A DNA stretch of 64,000 nucleotides from Marinobacter antarcticus. GTDB lineage: Bacteria; Pseudomonadota; Gammaproteobacteria; Pseudomonadales; Oleiphilaceae. A program made the position numbers and the translations under genes. This document shows positions 20,336 to 28,375 of the stretch, in pieces. Every line of letters starts with the position of its first letter. Positions within the stretch are counted from its first letter, which is position 1. The stretch is from contig NZ_FRAQ01000001.1 in assembly GCF_900142385.1 (NCBI RefSeq), positions 2,356,001-2,420,000 of the forward strand, in the 5' to 3' direction. Under the pieces are notes generated by a model, which worked only from the letters and a program-made list of their open reading frames with translations, did no database searches and had not been told where the DNA came from.

Positions 20336-21535
20336 TTGATCGACGCTGCACTTCTTTCCGTGCCCATCATGGCAGCCTTTGTAGGCTGGATTACCAACTG
20401 GCTTGCCATCCAGATGTCTTTCTATCCGGTTCAGTTTGTTGGTGTTGGAGTCATCGGCTGGCAGGGCGTTATTCCCCGCAAAGCGGAGAAAATGGCGCAT
20501 ATCTGTATCGACCGGACCCTTCGGCAATTCGGCGATCTGAATGCCGTCTATCAAAAGCTTGAGCCTCAACGCATTATTGAACAGGTGATCTCCCAGGTAA
20601 CGCCCAGGCTGGATGAATACATCGATGAAATGATGTACGAAATCCAGCCTGTGCTCTGGGACAACTTGCCCTTGTTTCTGCGCCGACAGATCTATCAGTG
20701 GGCCCGGGAGCAGCTACCTGAACGGGTGGAAGATCTTGTTGATGATTTTGGTGACGACCTTGATGAGTTGGTCGATCTCAAAGCATTGTTGAGCAGGGAG
20801 CTGAAACAGCATCCTGATCTCATGAATCGCATTTTCAAACAGGCGGGCTCGGTTGAGCTTAGATCGGTCATCAATCGCGGAGCCGTTATTGGCGGGATTC
20901 TGGGCTGCTTTCTTGCGCCAGCCTGGTCGGTTTACCCGACACCCTGGCTCTTGCCGGTTGGTGGGTTTGTTATTGGCTTTATCACAAACTGGCTTGCAAT
21001 CAACCTGATCTTTGCGCCGCTGAAGCCCCGTCGGTTTCTGTTCTGGAAAATTCAGGGGCTGTTTTTGCGGCGCCAGCCGGAAATCAGCGACATCTGGGCG
21101 AAGCTGGTTGCAGAAGAGCTGATCACGGTCGAGAAGGTGGCTGATGCCATGATTAACGGTAGTCGGGGCGACCGCACTCGAGCCATTATACAGAAGCACC
21201 TGAGGCCTTTGCTGGATAACTCTCTGTTGATGAAGCTCGGTGCTCAGGTAACCGTCGGTATGAGCGGCTATACCGAGTTGAAAAAGGCCATGAATCAGCA
21301 GGCATTGCTGGCGACCCACGACGTGTTCAGCGATCCGAACTTTAATAAAGAGCGGGCTCCGGTTGTGGCGGGCGTATTATCCGGGCAAATGAGAGCGCTC
21401 CAGCCCGCTGAATTTCAGGACATACTCCGCCCGGCATTTCGCGAGGAGGAGGGGCAACTTATGTTTGTAGGCGGCATATTTGGAGCGCTGGCCGGTGCTA
21501 TTCAGTTCTTTGCGCTGACTTATCTGCCATTATGA
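20336..21535 (+). CDS. DUF445 family membrane protein
   Basis: 399-aa DUF445 protein. Two copies of the family motif lie beside membrane helices: GWITNWLAIQMSFYPVQF near residue 16-35 and FITNWLAINLIFAPLKPRRF near 217-236. Another helix closes the C-terminus (about 377-397). The TTG start at 20336 is followed directly by the first helix. Role unknown; the family is widespread in bacteria and associated with the envelope. It forms a likely operon with the small membrane protein 33 bases downstream. Confidence 0.85.
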   Translation: MIDAALLSVPIMAAFVGWITNWLAIQMSFYPVQFVGVGVIGWQGVIPRKAEKMAHICIDRTLRQFGDLNAVYQKLEPQRIIEQVISQVTPRLDEYIDEMMYEIQPVLWDNLPLFLRRQIYQWAREQLPERVEDLVDDFGDDLDELVDLKALLSRELKQHPDLMNRIFKQAGSVELRSVINRGAVIGGILGCFLAPAWSVYPTPWLLPVGGFVIGFITNWLAINLIFAPLKPRRFLFWKIQGLFLRRQPEISDIWAKLVAEELITVEKVADAMINGSRGDRTRAIIQKHLRPLLDNSLLMKLGAQVTVGMSGYTELKKAMNQQALLATHDVFSDPNFNKERAPVVAGVLSGQMRALQPAEFQDILRPAFREEEGQLMFVGGIFGALAGAIQFFALTYLPL

Positions 21536-21568
21536 TTATGAACGCCGGGGTATCAATAGGAGGGCGTC

Positions 21569-21961
21569 ATGCCTGACTGGGCATTGCTTATAACACAGTT
21601 TTTAATAACGGCTGCTGCTGTTCTTCTTGTTCTCTGGGGCTTCTGGGCGCTTGTTGTCCGGCCTTATCTGGATCGCAAGGTGGCAGAGCTTATTGCTGCC
21701 TCAGAGGAAATTGAGCCACGTGTGGCGCGCGGCGTTAAGGCGGGTGTTGCCGAAACGCTTCGGGAACTGCCGGAAAGCGCCTGGGACGGCACGGTAAAAG
21801 AGTCTACCCGGCAGTTCCTGAAATTTGGTTCCGGGCTGTTCGAGAACGGTCTGAGCAGCTTTCTGGGCAATGCCGCTGATCTGGAGCATAAAAGACAGCA
21901 GCGCCGCTCTACCGCTTCGCCTGCGCCCGAAACGCCACCAAAACAATCTACAGAAAACTGA
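21569..21961 (+). CDS. Small membrane-anchored protein of unknown function
   Basis: 130-aa protein with one N-terminal membrane helix (residues 5-33, rich in Leu, Val and Ala) and a soluble charged C-terminal part ending in a Pro/Thr-rich tail. An AGGAGGG ribosome site precedes ATG 21569. It follows the DUF445 gene closely, so a joint envelope role is likely. I do not recognise a family. Confidence 0.7.
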   Translation: MPDWALLITQFLITAAAVLLVLWGFWALVVRPYLDRKVAELIAASEEIEPRVARGVKAGVAETLRELPESAWDGTVKESTRQFLKFGSGLFENGLSSFLGNAADLEHKRQQRRSTASPAPETPPKQSTEN

Positions 21962-21988
21962 CTGCTGCGCATCCCCGATAAAGGATCG

Positions 21989-22315
21989 TCACAGGCAGTT
22001 TGTCGGCCGTGGCAGTCCGGCGATACGGCAGGCTGTTTTTGCCGGAGTACCGGGGAACAACTGCATGAGATAAATACTGTTGCCCTTGTCTTCACCCAAA
22101 GCATCTTTCACCGACTTGACGAACAGCCGGTTTGAGGGTGGCGATATTTCATGTTCTTTGTAAAATAAGCGTAGAAACTCGATGATTTCCCAGTGCTTTT
22201 CATTGAGTTTAATGTGGTCATCTTCGGCAATGACAGTCGCGACTTCAGGCGTCCAGTCGTGTGCGCTTTCGAGAAAACCCTCATTGTTCCTGTCAGGCAT
22301 TACGGATTCTGTCAT
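21989..22315 (-). CDS. tusE: TusE/DsrC-type sulfur carrier
   Basis: Last carrier in the Tus relay that moves persulfide sulfur from TusBCD to MnmA for 2-thiouridine in tRNA. The C-terminal arm ends IAGLPRPTNCL, with the active penultimate Cys107. A second cysteine, Cys96, sits ten residues before it, the spacing of the redox pair in true DsrC; E. coli TusE lacks this second one. Family body GNSIYLMQLFPGTPAK is present. Encoded last in the tusD-tusC-tusB-tusE minus-strand operon, three bases after tusB. ATG 22315 or the internal ATG six codons in could be the start. Confidence 0.92.
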   Translation of the reverse strand: MTESVMPDRNNEGFLESAHDWTPEVATVIAEDDHIKLNEKHWEIIEFLRLFYKEHEISPPSNRLFVKSVKDALGEDKGNSIYLMQLFPGTPAKTACRIAGLPRPTNCL

Positions 22316-22318
22316 GGG

Positions 22319-22603
22319 TCACCAGCTGATTACGTTTTGGGCCTGAACCGTCAAATCAACCATGGCAGGGAAGTCCACCAGGATGGCCTCTCCGGCACAT
22401 TGGCCAAGGCCGCGAGCTACTACATCCGGCGCAAGCGCATAAACGGGAATGCTTGCTTCATGATCCCCTGATGTGGCGATAGCCAATACTGCACTCTCAG
22501 TGAGAAGCAGAGCGTCTCCGGGCTTGAGTGCATGCCTGCACTCAGCTGAGCGCGGATGCCCGGGCGCCTTGTTCAGAATGTGAAGGATATGAATGCGTGT
22601 CAT
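22319..22603 (-). CDS. tusB: Sulfur relay protein TusB (DsrH-like)
   Basis: 94-aa subunit of the TusBCD hexamer in tRNA 2-thiouridine synthesis. It starts MTRIHILHILNKAP and has the DsrH pattern GDALLLTESAVLAI near 28-41 and an ending VDFPAMVDLTVQAQNVISW, typical of TusB, whose last residues are conserved. ATG 22603 was chosen because an in-frame extension upstream runs into the tusC region. Located between tusC and tusE. Confidence 0.9.
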   Translation of the reverse strand: MTRIHILHILNKAPGHPRSAECRHALKPGDALLLTESAVLAIATSGDHEASIPVYALAPDVVARGLGQCAGEAILVDFPAMVDLTVQAQNVISW

Positions 22604-22640
22604 AACGGGTTCCGGCTCTCTGCTAGTGCATGGTTGGGAA

Positions 22641-22991
22641 TCAACCGGCAAAGGCAGTATGTGAGTATTGATGCAGCAGTTCGGAGCTACTTTCAGACAT
22701 CGCCACACCTGACACCATATCTTCCAGGGTAAGCCCATAGCTTACGCAGGCTGCTGCGTCTGCGTATATTGCTTCGACGCCGAAAATGGGCGCTGCGGAA
22801 AGGTTCTTTTCCACGGACTTTTGTTCTATTTCGCTGGTTTCCTGGGATTTTCGTAACCAGTTAACGCCAGCTCCCATAAACAATAGCGATACGGACTGAT
22901 CGAACGCCGCCAGGGAAAAAGCCATGTCGAGGGCTTCACGCCCGGTCCAGATTCCGTAAGGAGGCTGATCAATTACAATCAATGTGCTCAC
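22641..22991 (-). CDS. tusC: Sulfur relay protein TusC (DsrF-like)
   Basis: 116-aa DsrE/F-fold subunit of the TusBCD complex. Signature PPYGIWTGREALDMAFSLAAFD (residues 10-31) matches the DsrF family, followed by VSLLFMGAGVNWL. It starts two bases after the tusD stop, so it is translated with its partners. The complex passes sulfur from TusA to TusE; TusC has a structural role. Confidence 0.92.
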   Translation of the reverse strand: MSTLIVIDQPPYGIWTGREALDMAFSLAAFDQSVSLLFMGAGVNWLRKSQETSEIEQKSVEKNLSAAPIFGVEAIYADAAACVSYGLTLEDMVSGVAMSESSSELLHQYSHTAFAG

Positions 22992-22993
22992 GC

Positions 22994-23410
22994 TCAGCCT
23001 CCCGCATGGAAATAAATAACCCGTGACGACGCCATAGTGCCTTCAACCCACTCGCCAAGTCCGGCAATAATAAAAGGCTCCAGGAGGTTGCTGGCCGGCA
23101 GCTCATAACGCTTTTGCTCCGCGTCGTTTACCAGTCCACGTCTTAACGCGGAAGCTATACAAGCAAAACCCGGGATAGCATTCTCTGTGAGAAATTTCGC
23201 CCATTCAACTGGCCAGTGGGTTTCGTCTGATGGCGGTGCAGAGAGCGCGGAGGCAAGATGGACCCCGTCACCATAGAGAAATATCCGATCCAGTGTATGG
23301 CCTGCTGCAAGCGCAGCACGGGCGAATAGCAACGCTGTTTGCGGAGCCTGGGAAGAGTAGGGCGCCCCGGTTATTACCAGCGTGTAGCTTTGCAGAGAGG
23401 TAGCAGCCAT
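22994..23410 (-). CDS. tusD: Sulfur relay protein TusD (DsrE-like)
   Basis: 138-aa DsrE-like subunit that carries the persulfide in TusBCD. The active cysteine is Cys84 in GFACIASALRRG, aligned with Cys78 of E. coli TusD. N-terminal YTLVITGAPYSSQAPQTALL is the family start. First gene of the tusDCBE operon, just downstream of a terminator that ends the BI-1 gene on the same strand. Confidence 0.94.
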   Translation of the reverse strand: MAATSLQSYTLVITGAPYSSQAPQTALLFARAALAAGHTLDRIFLYGDGVHLASALSAPPSDETHWPVEWAKFLTENAIPGFACIASALRRGLVNDAEQKRYELPASNLLEPFIIAGLGEWVEGTMASSRVIYFHAGG

Positions 23411-23448
23411 GGTTGAAGTTCTTGCCTGGGATGAAGTCAGTGTACCAA

Positions 23449-23484
23449 TAGCAAAAACCCCGGCAAAGGCCGGGGTTTTTGCTA
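23449..23484 (-). terminator. Intrinsic terminator after BI-1 family gene
   Basis: Perfect 16-bp stem (23449-23464 with 23469-23484), AAAG loop, ccccggc core with A/T runs on both sides. It separates the BI-1 gene from the tusDCBE operon on the minus strand. Confidence 0.92.
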
Positions 23485-23513
23485 ACTATGAAGTGCGCAA
23501 AGCACTCCGGATA

Positions 23514-24230
23514 CTAATCGTTGGAGAAGGCACCGATTAGATGCAACAGCGCCAGGAACAGGTTGTAGATGTTCAGGTACAAGCCCGTGGTGGCCATGAT
23601 GTAGTTGGTTTCACCACCGTTCACGATGCGGCTGGTGTCATAGAGGATGAAACCAGACATCAGGAACACGATCGCAGCGCTGATGGCCAAGCTGAGTGCA
23701 GTGATCTCAACACCGAACATTGCAGCGACCATGGAGCCCAAAGCCGCAACCAGCACCACAACAAGACCGGCAACCAGCATGCCACGCATGAAGCTGAAGT
23801 CTTTTTTGGTGGTCAACACATAGCCGGACAAGGCGAAAAATACCACGCCCGTTCCGCCCAGGGCTTGCATAATGATCTGCCCACCATTGGAGAGCTGCAG
23901 GTAGTAAAGCAGGATCGGGCCAAGAGAAAGACCCAGCAAGCCGGTGAAAGCGAACACGACAGCAATGCCTGCAGAGCTATTGGCGGTGCGTGGCAGCACA
24001 AACCAGATCAGAGCAAGCGCGCCCAGACTGCATACAAGGCTTGCGCCCTGGCTCAGCCCGAAGGACATGGATACACCAGCCATGACAGCACTGAATACCA
24101 GTGTCATTGCAAGCAGGGTGTAAGTGTTGCGCAAAACCTTGGTCGCCGAAGCACTGATCGGGGCGGTAGCAGACCCACGGGCAATCATGCCTTTGCTGTC
24201 CTGCTGAACATTGTACTGTCTGTTTTGCAT
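23514..24230 (-). CDS. yccA: Bax inhibitor-1 family membrane protein (YccA-like)
   Basis: Seven-helix inner-membrane protein of the BI-1 (TMBIM) family; E. coli YccA is an FtsH substrate that modulates that protease. ATG 24230 was chosen since a GGAGATC site sits six bases upstream. Helices occur at roughly 36-57, 63-82, 87-110, 117-140, 148-170, 176-197 and 214-235, with the conserved FILYDTSRIVNGGETNYIMA stretch near the end. 238 aa. The neighbourhood yccA, tus genes and tRNA-Ser also occurs in Pseudomonas. Confidence 0.9.
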   Translation of the reverse strand: MQNRQYNVQQDSKGMIARGSATAPISASATKVLRNTYTLLAMTLVFSAVMAGVSMSFGLSQGASLVCSLGALALIWFVLPRTANSSAGIAVVFAFTGLLGLSLGPILLYYLQLSNGGQIIMQALGGTGVVFFALSGYVLTTKKDFSFMRGMLVAGLVVVLVAALGSMVAAMFGVEITALSLAISAAIVFLMSGFILYDTSRIVNGGETNYIMATTGLYLNIYNLFLALLHLIGAFSND

Positions 24231-24425
24231 TCTGATCTCCGATTTAATCCAGCTTGTTTGGTTGCTGGCGCCAAGCGCTGAGCCTGATAAACGCCAATTA
24301 CCTGGAATTACACTCCATGATAATGTCGAATTCTCAACTTTCAATCGTTTACGACACGAAAGTGCTCTCCAGATTCCATTAAATGCAGTTAATGTTTAAA
24401 ATTGCATCGGGTTTTATGCAGGGCG

Positions 24426-24453
24426 TTGACAGCACAGGCAAATCCGGTATCAT
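24426..24453 (+). promoter_or_regulatory. Promoter of tRNA-Ser gene
   Basis: TTGACA and TATCAT with a 16-base spacer, ending 34 bases before the mature tRNA start. A perfect -35 box, as is common for stable RNA genes. Confidence 0.75.
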
Positions 24454-24487
24454 GCACACCGCTGTCGCTAGGCAGTAATGGAAAAAC

Positions 24488-24578
24488 GGTGGGCTGGCAG
24501 AGTGGCTTAATGCAGCGGTCTTGAAAACCGCCGTACGTTAGTAGCGTACCCGGGGTTCGAATCCCTGGCCCACCGCCA
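24488..24578 (+). tRNA. tRNA-Ser(UGA)
   Basis: 91-nt class II tRNA. The acceptor stem GGTGGGC pairs with GCCCACC, the discriminator is G and CCA is encoded. The anticodon loop in GCGGT-cttgaaa-ACCGC shows TGA. A long variable arm (GTACG/CGTAC type) and the T-loop GGTTCGAATCC are present. The last 15 bases are duplicated at 33344-33358, marking it as the integration target of the mobile element that follows. Confidence 0.97.
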
Positions 24579-24580
24579 TT
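24564..24580. repeat. Left attachment site (attL) in tRNA-Ser 3' end
   Basis: 17-bp sequence cctggcccaccgccatt, covering the T-arm/acceptor 3' half, CCA and two more bases. An identical copy lies at 33344. Beyond the core, both copies are followed by similar but not identical AT-rich sequence (…taaaatcaa…), so the ancestral att region may have been about 35 bp. Confidence 0.9.
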
Positions 24581-24714
24581 ATCCCTTTAAAATCAACAAG
24601 TTAGGCTAGAGAAAATAAATTAACTATCAACGTGACTATCCACGCTGAAATGGCTAAAACCTGTTCTTTTTGGCTACTATGTAGGCAGATTGAAATCAGA
24701 ATAGGGATTGTTCA

Positions 24715-24915
24715 GTGCATCGGTTTACTGTTGAGAATAAACATAAAGGCAAGGTTTACACCGCAGACGCCACAATTGAAAAGGGCATGTTAACGGTAAG
24801 CCATCCCACCATAGGGTCTAAATCAGCTTCATGTTCATCCATTGCCAGCGGGAAACCACTTGCTGTTATCCTTCTGGGTGAATTGATTCGTAACCACCAA
24901 GGGGGCGGCTGGTGA
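24715..24915 (+). CDS. Small protein of unknown function (satellite left end)
   Basis: 66-aa open frame starting at GTG 24715. Mixed beta-like sequence (HRFTVENKHKGKVYTADATI) with a basic N-half and a Gly-rich end. Its TGA overlaps the GTG start of the next gene by three to four bases, which supports that both are real and co-translated. It is the first gene inside attL. No family recognised. Confidence 0.5.
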   Translation: MHRFTVENKHKGKVYTADATIEKGMLTVSHPTIGSKSASCSSIASGKPLAVILLGELIRNHQGGGW

Positions 24916-25130
24916 AACTAACGGGTAACGAAACCTTAGAAGAGTTAAGACAACTGGAAGACGAAACAGCGCGGCAGCTTGCCCATGCAAAACGGGAAGC
25001 GGAGGCCTGGAGCTCAGGTAAATACAAAGGCGGATCGAATGCCCAGATGTCCCGGTCTCTGGTCTCCAGTTATGAGCGGCAGCTAGCATCAATTATCGAA
25101 AAGATCCGGCACTTAGAAAGCGAACAGTGA
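24912..25130 (+). CDS. Small coiled-coil protein of unknown function
   Basis: 72-aa, highly charged, nearly all helical: a first helix from about 7 to 32 (EELRQLEDETARQLAHAKRE), a Gly-Lys turn, and a second helix from about 46 to 70. The size and helix-turn-helix-pair layout loosely recall small head-completion proteins such as gpW, but I could not align key residues, so this is only a thought. It overlaps the gene before it and ends convergently three bases from the 105-aa gene. Confidence 0.55.
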   Translation: MKLTGNETLEELRQLEDETARQLAHAKREAEAWSSGKYKGGSNAQMSRSLVSSYERQLASIIEKIRHLESEQ

Positions 25131-25132
25131 TC

Positions 25133-25450
25133 CTATACATCACCACGGCTTCCGGCCACAGACTCACACCACTTTATAAACTCCTCTGAGATCCAATCCG
25201 CGTCAAGGCTCAGATAGTCGCAACAATGCCGCAACATTGGCCCGCACCTCACCAGGTCATCGAATGCGGCCTCAAGGACGTAGCTGTTACGGTGGACACC
25301 TTGCGCCGATTGGCCCCGCCAGTAATGGCGCGCATCAAAAAGCATCAGCTTCAGAGCTTCAGCCCATAGCCGCCTTTCACCCAAACCGGCATCCCTGCCT
25401 TGTAGTTCAGCGTATAGCGCCTCCATCTGGCCCACTGGCCTCAGCCCCAA
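25133..25450 (-). CDS. Unrecognised satellite protein downstream of terminase (105 aa)
   Basis: 105-aa acidic, helix-rich protein. Its middle part, LWAEALKLMLFDARHYWRG, is amphipathic, and the C-terminal third has a Cys cluster (CGPMLRHCCDYL) and an aromatic-rich end. Its start overlaps the end of the 261-aa gene by about 10 bases, so it is the last gene of the terS-terL operon. Encoded where a phage would place portal or head genes, but it is far too short for these. Function unknown. Confidence 0.6.
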   Translation of the reverse strand: MGLRPVGQMEALYAELQGRDAGLGERRLWAEALKLMLFDARHYWRGQSAQGVHRNSYVLEAAFDDLVRCGPMLRHCCDYLSLDADWISEEFIKWCESVAGSRGDV

Positions 25451-26226
25451 GAATCCTGGGCCGCCTGCCTTGCCGTCCGCGCCTTTTGTGCTTCAGCGTC
25501 GAACCTTGCTCGGACATCTTTTGCGGTCAGTGTGTCGCCAACCCCTAACGCCTCGTCAAAGGTCTGGAACAAAACCTCATCAGCCTTTTGCAGACTACGC
25601 TCCAGCTTCAACAAGTCGGGCGTAAGTTGCTGCATGGCCCGCGCTCGCTGATTAGCGATCTGGTCTTTACTAAGCCCGGTTAGTGAAGGGTGGCCATCCA
25701 AAACGGCGCTCAAAACTTCGCCGTCTTCATTAGCAATGGCGTTGGCGATAAACTCGGCTTTCTGCTTATCATCCATCCCTCGAACAACCTGCCGAATCTC
25801 TGAGCCTGCGCCGTTATCGCTAAACTTGGCGCGCTGCCGGAATTCCGAATCAATCGAACCGATACGGTTTTTAATGTTGGCGCGCGCTCTGTCCATAGCC
25901 TGGGCTGATCGTCCCAGATAGGTCTGATACTGGGTGTCCAGATCCGCAAGGTGGGCGGCCTGGGTGTGTGCAGGGTTCTGTGTTTCACGCAAGCCAACCA
26001 GCTTTTGAGCGCCATTGGCCATAATAGTGTGTGCGTGTTCAAAGTCCCGCAATGCAGGGTCATCAGCATGTGAACCGGCATCCTTACGGACACTTTGGCC
26101 CCACAGCGTAGACGCTAGCCGATCGGTGAGCTTCACCTCTGGCAGCTTTTCGCGCATATCTGTGCGGTTGTTGTCGCGAACGTGAACCGCGCCGTCTTTG
26201 AACTGTAAATCAGTGCGTATGGTCAT
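25441..26226 (-). CDS. Unrecognised satellite protein downstream of terminase (261 aa)
   Basis: 261-aa soluble, mainly helical protein rich in Ala, Asp, Arg and Gln. After about 40 residues of beta-like sequence come long charged helices (for example 85-130 and 195-258, likely coiled coil). No membrane segment or catalytic motif seen. It follows terL by 13 bases. Composition would suit a scaffold-like or assembly-redirecting protein, as some satellites use to alter helper capsids, but that is inference from place and shape only. Confidence 0.65.
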   Translation of the reverse strand: MTIRTDLQFKDGAVHVRDNNRTDMREKLPEVKLTDRLASTLWGQSVRKDAGSHADDPALRDFEHAHTIMANGAQKLVGLRETQNPAHTQAAHLADLDTQYQTYLGRSAQAMDRARANIKNRIGSIDSEFRQRAKFSDNGAGSEIRQVVRGMDDKQKAEFIANAIANEDGEVLSAVLDGHPSLTGLSKDQIANQRARAMQQLTPDLLKLERSLQKADEVLFQTFDEALGVGDTLTAKDVRARFDAEAQKARTARQAAQDSWG

Positions 26227-26239
26227 TATTTGAGTACCT

Positions 26240-27676
26240 TTAGTGAGAGAAAGTTACGGGAATGTGTACGTGTCCGGCATTGCCGGTTAGCGCGTAACGA
26301 CAAGCATCAGCGCCGTGATCGGGCGCGGACGAATCAACATCTTCAGGGTTGCGGGGATCACGTGGCAGGCTTGGCACCGTCTCCCACCAGATCCGGCAAT
26401 TACGGGACACATACAGGCCAGGTACGTCAGGCTTACCGGCATCAGCCAGTAACCGGCGCATGGTCTGCCAGCCTGCTAGACGGGAGCCTTTGCGGGCCTT
26501 CTCGAAGTAGACACCAGCCTTTCGGAACTCATCGGCAATGCTGCCTTCCTGGCTGCCGGTGCGGTTGAATATTGCATCGTCAGCGACACCACGGGGCGTT
26601 ACGTTCCAGTGCTGGCACATTGATAGGATGCGGTCTGCCTGATCTGGCACGGTTAAGCCAAGGCCGGTGTTCAGGTCATCCGGGTGTGTAGTGGTTTCCT
26701 CGTCCACCAGAATGTAAGAACCACGCGGGTAGTGATAACCGTCCGGGCCTTCAGCACCTGGGCTTTTGGCGACAAGGTAGGTCACGGAAGGGGCAGCCAC
26801 ACCGAAGTCATGGGCCAGATAGAACTCCCAGCGGTCAGTCATTGCCAGCCGTGGGTCATGGTGTGCCAATGTATTCGCCCCGGCCTTCCTGTAACGGTTC
26901 GGAAGGTGTGGCCATGGCTCAATCATGTTGCGCTGTTCATCGATAACCGTGCTGAAGTACGCGCCACGCAATACTGACCAATCACCATTTAGCCAAGCGC
27001 GGCCTAACTCTGGGTCAGTGGCACAGCTTGCCATTAGGTTCTTTGCGTAACGCTCGCGGTCGATGAACTGATTGTCGCGGTATGTGCTGTTAATGCTCAC
27101 GAAATCAAAGCCGGTGGCTGCATCGGTGTACGGCTTCCACGGCTCATTGAGAGCATACCGGCGAACTAGCCAGGCATGGCCCACACCGCCAGGGTTAGCC
27201 AGGACAATGAACCGTCCAGGCACTCCCGCTGGAGGGCGTAGGGATGAGCGCAGACGGTCAACCAGTGCAGGGCTTGCGAACTGGCCAGCCTCGTCGACGG
27301 CGATGTAACTAAATGATTTTCCCTGATACTTGCTAAAATCAGCCTCGCGTTCAAGCTGGTCTAACTGAATGGTCGAGCCATTGGGCAATGTGAACTTATG
27401 CTTCTGTGCGTCAAAGCGAAGGGCTGTTCCATAGATGGATGTGAAGTATTGACGGAACTCTGCCTCAAGATCCTGAAGGCCAGGGAATGACTTGCGAACC
27501 ACCAGGCACCGGGCCTGATCTCCATGTTGTTCACAGTGCCGGAGGAACAATGCTGCCAGCAGGAAGCTCTTTCCACCACCACGACCACCACCTAAGAACA
27601 GGTCGATAGACTCCGGCACGGTCATGGCCTGACTCTGCCATTCACTTAGCTGATCTGGGCGCTGTTCAACTGCCAT
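26240..27676 (-). CDS. Phage terminase large subunit (TerL)
   Basis: DNA packaging motor with ATPase and nuclease. Walker A lies in LGGGRGGGKSF (Lys36), Walker B with catalytic Glu in YIAVDEAG (Asp128-Glu129), and a motif III-like IVLANPGG at 157-164. The nuclease half has the acidic set in LAHDFGVA (Asp290), GVADDAIF (Asp366/367) and APDHGADACRYAL near 455. At 478 aa it is full length and looks active. terS overlaps its start by 11 bases. Most small satellites rely on the helper TerL, which makes a complete copy here notable. Confidence 0.92.
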   Translation of the reverse strand: MAVEQRPDQLSEWQSQAMTVPESIDLFLGGGRGGGKSFLLAALFLRHCEQHGDQARCLVVRKSFPGLQDLEAEFRQYFTSIYGTALRFDAQKHKFTLPNGSTIQLDQLEREADFSKYQGKSFSYIAVDEAGQFASPALVDRLRSSLRPPAGVPGRFIVLANPGGVGHAWLVRRYALNEPWKPYTDAATGFDFVSINSTYRDNQFIDRERYAKNLMASCATDPELGRAWLNGDWSVLRGAYFSTVIDEQRNMIEPWPHLPNRYRKAGANTLAHHDPRLAMTDRWEFYLAHDFGVAAPSVTYLVAKSPGAEGPDGYHYPRGSYILVDEETTTHPDDLNTGLGLTVPDQADRILSMCQHWNVTPRGVADDAIFNRTGSQEGSIADEFRKAGVYFEKARKGSRLAGWQTMRRLLADAGKPDVPGLYVSRNCRIWWETVPSLPRDPRNPEDVDSSAPDHGADACRYALTGNAGHVHIPVTFSH

Positions 27677-28070
27677 CAGGTAAGCTCACCTGCGCAACAC
27701 GAACGGCCTTGGCATACTCTGCGGCATCCATAGCAGCGGGTAGGTTAAACACCACGCTTACGCGCTCTGAGTTGCCTTGTGGCTGTTTCTCGCTCATACC
27801 GTGCCTTACTGCCAGCAAAGTCTGAGCGGCCTTTGTATCGCCTTCTACGGCCTTGTTATACAGCGCCTTGAGTAACTGGTCACGCTCCACAGCCAGGGCG
27901 TTGTCCCAGATAGCTGTCGAGGGCTTATGCTCACCGATAACGCGCCTGAACTCACTCAAGGGCATACCCAGCGCAGTAGCAGCGGCGCTTTCAGACAGCA
28001 GGCCAGTGGCGGCCATTGCCTCCAGGTGCGTCTTTGCTCCGCTTGGTAATTTCTCGAACGGCCTAGCCAT
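27666..28070 (-). CDS. Phage terminase small subunit-like protein (TerS)
   Basis: 134-aa protein encoded directly before and overlapping terL. The N-terminal half has a helix-turn-helix-like stretch (SESAAATALGMPLSEFRRVIGEH, about 27-49), as TerS uses to bind the packaging site. The middle is a helix with AVERDQLLKALYNKAVEGDTKAAQTLLAVRHG, a pattern common in phage TerS proteins. The C-terminal part, with FNLPAAMDAAEYAKAV, could contact TerL. Identity is by pattern and position. Confidence 0.78.
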   Translation of the reverse strand: MARPFEKLPSGAKTHLEAMAATGLLSESAAATALGMPLSEFRRVIGEHKPSTAIWDNALAVERDQLLKALYNKAVEGDTKAAQTLLAVRHGMSEKQPQGNSERVSVVFNLPAAMDAAEYAKAVRVAQVSLPDGS

Positions 28071-28375
28071 GCTTTAAACCTCAATAAACCTTGCATAATG
28101 TAGGGGCATTGTCTCATAAACTATTGCTAGTGGATAGGTATAAGGGCAGTAATTCAATTAATCAACGTGTAACTAACTGATAATTATGCGGTAGTGTCGG
28201 TGGTATGCTCCGCCAAGCTGTAAAAAGTCAGGTTTCGGCATACGGTAAGGAATGGTTTTCAGGGGTATAAGCGGAAGGTTCAATATATCGAATGGCTATA
28301 ACGGGGCGTTTTGGGCTTCGCTGAGTGAGGACAGCCCAAAAGTGTGCGCTCCTGAAATGATAATGCGGCATCCGA
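28071..28375. other. Non-coding stretch before terS with a stable hairpin (candidate packaging site)
   Basis: About 300 bases without a credible gene, between terS and the iteron cluster. Contains a 9-bp inverted repeat TTTTGGGCT/AGCCCAAAA at 28309-28317 and 28333-28341, with a 15-base loop. The AT-rich part (28080-28200) should hold the terS promoter. Packaging sites (cos/pac) commonly lie next to terS, so this is the place to look for one. No known cos sequence was recognised. Confidence 0.4.
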
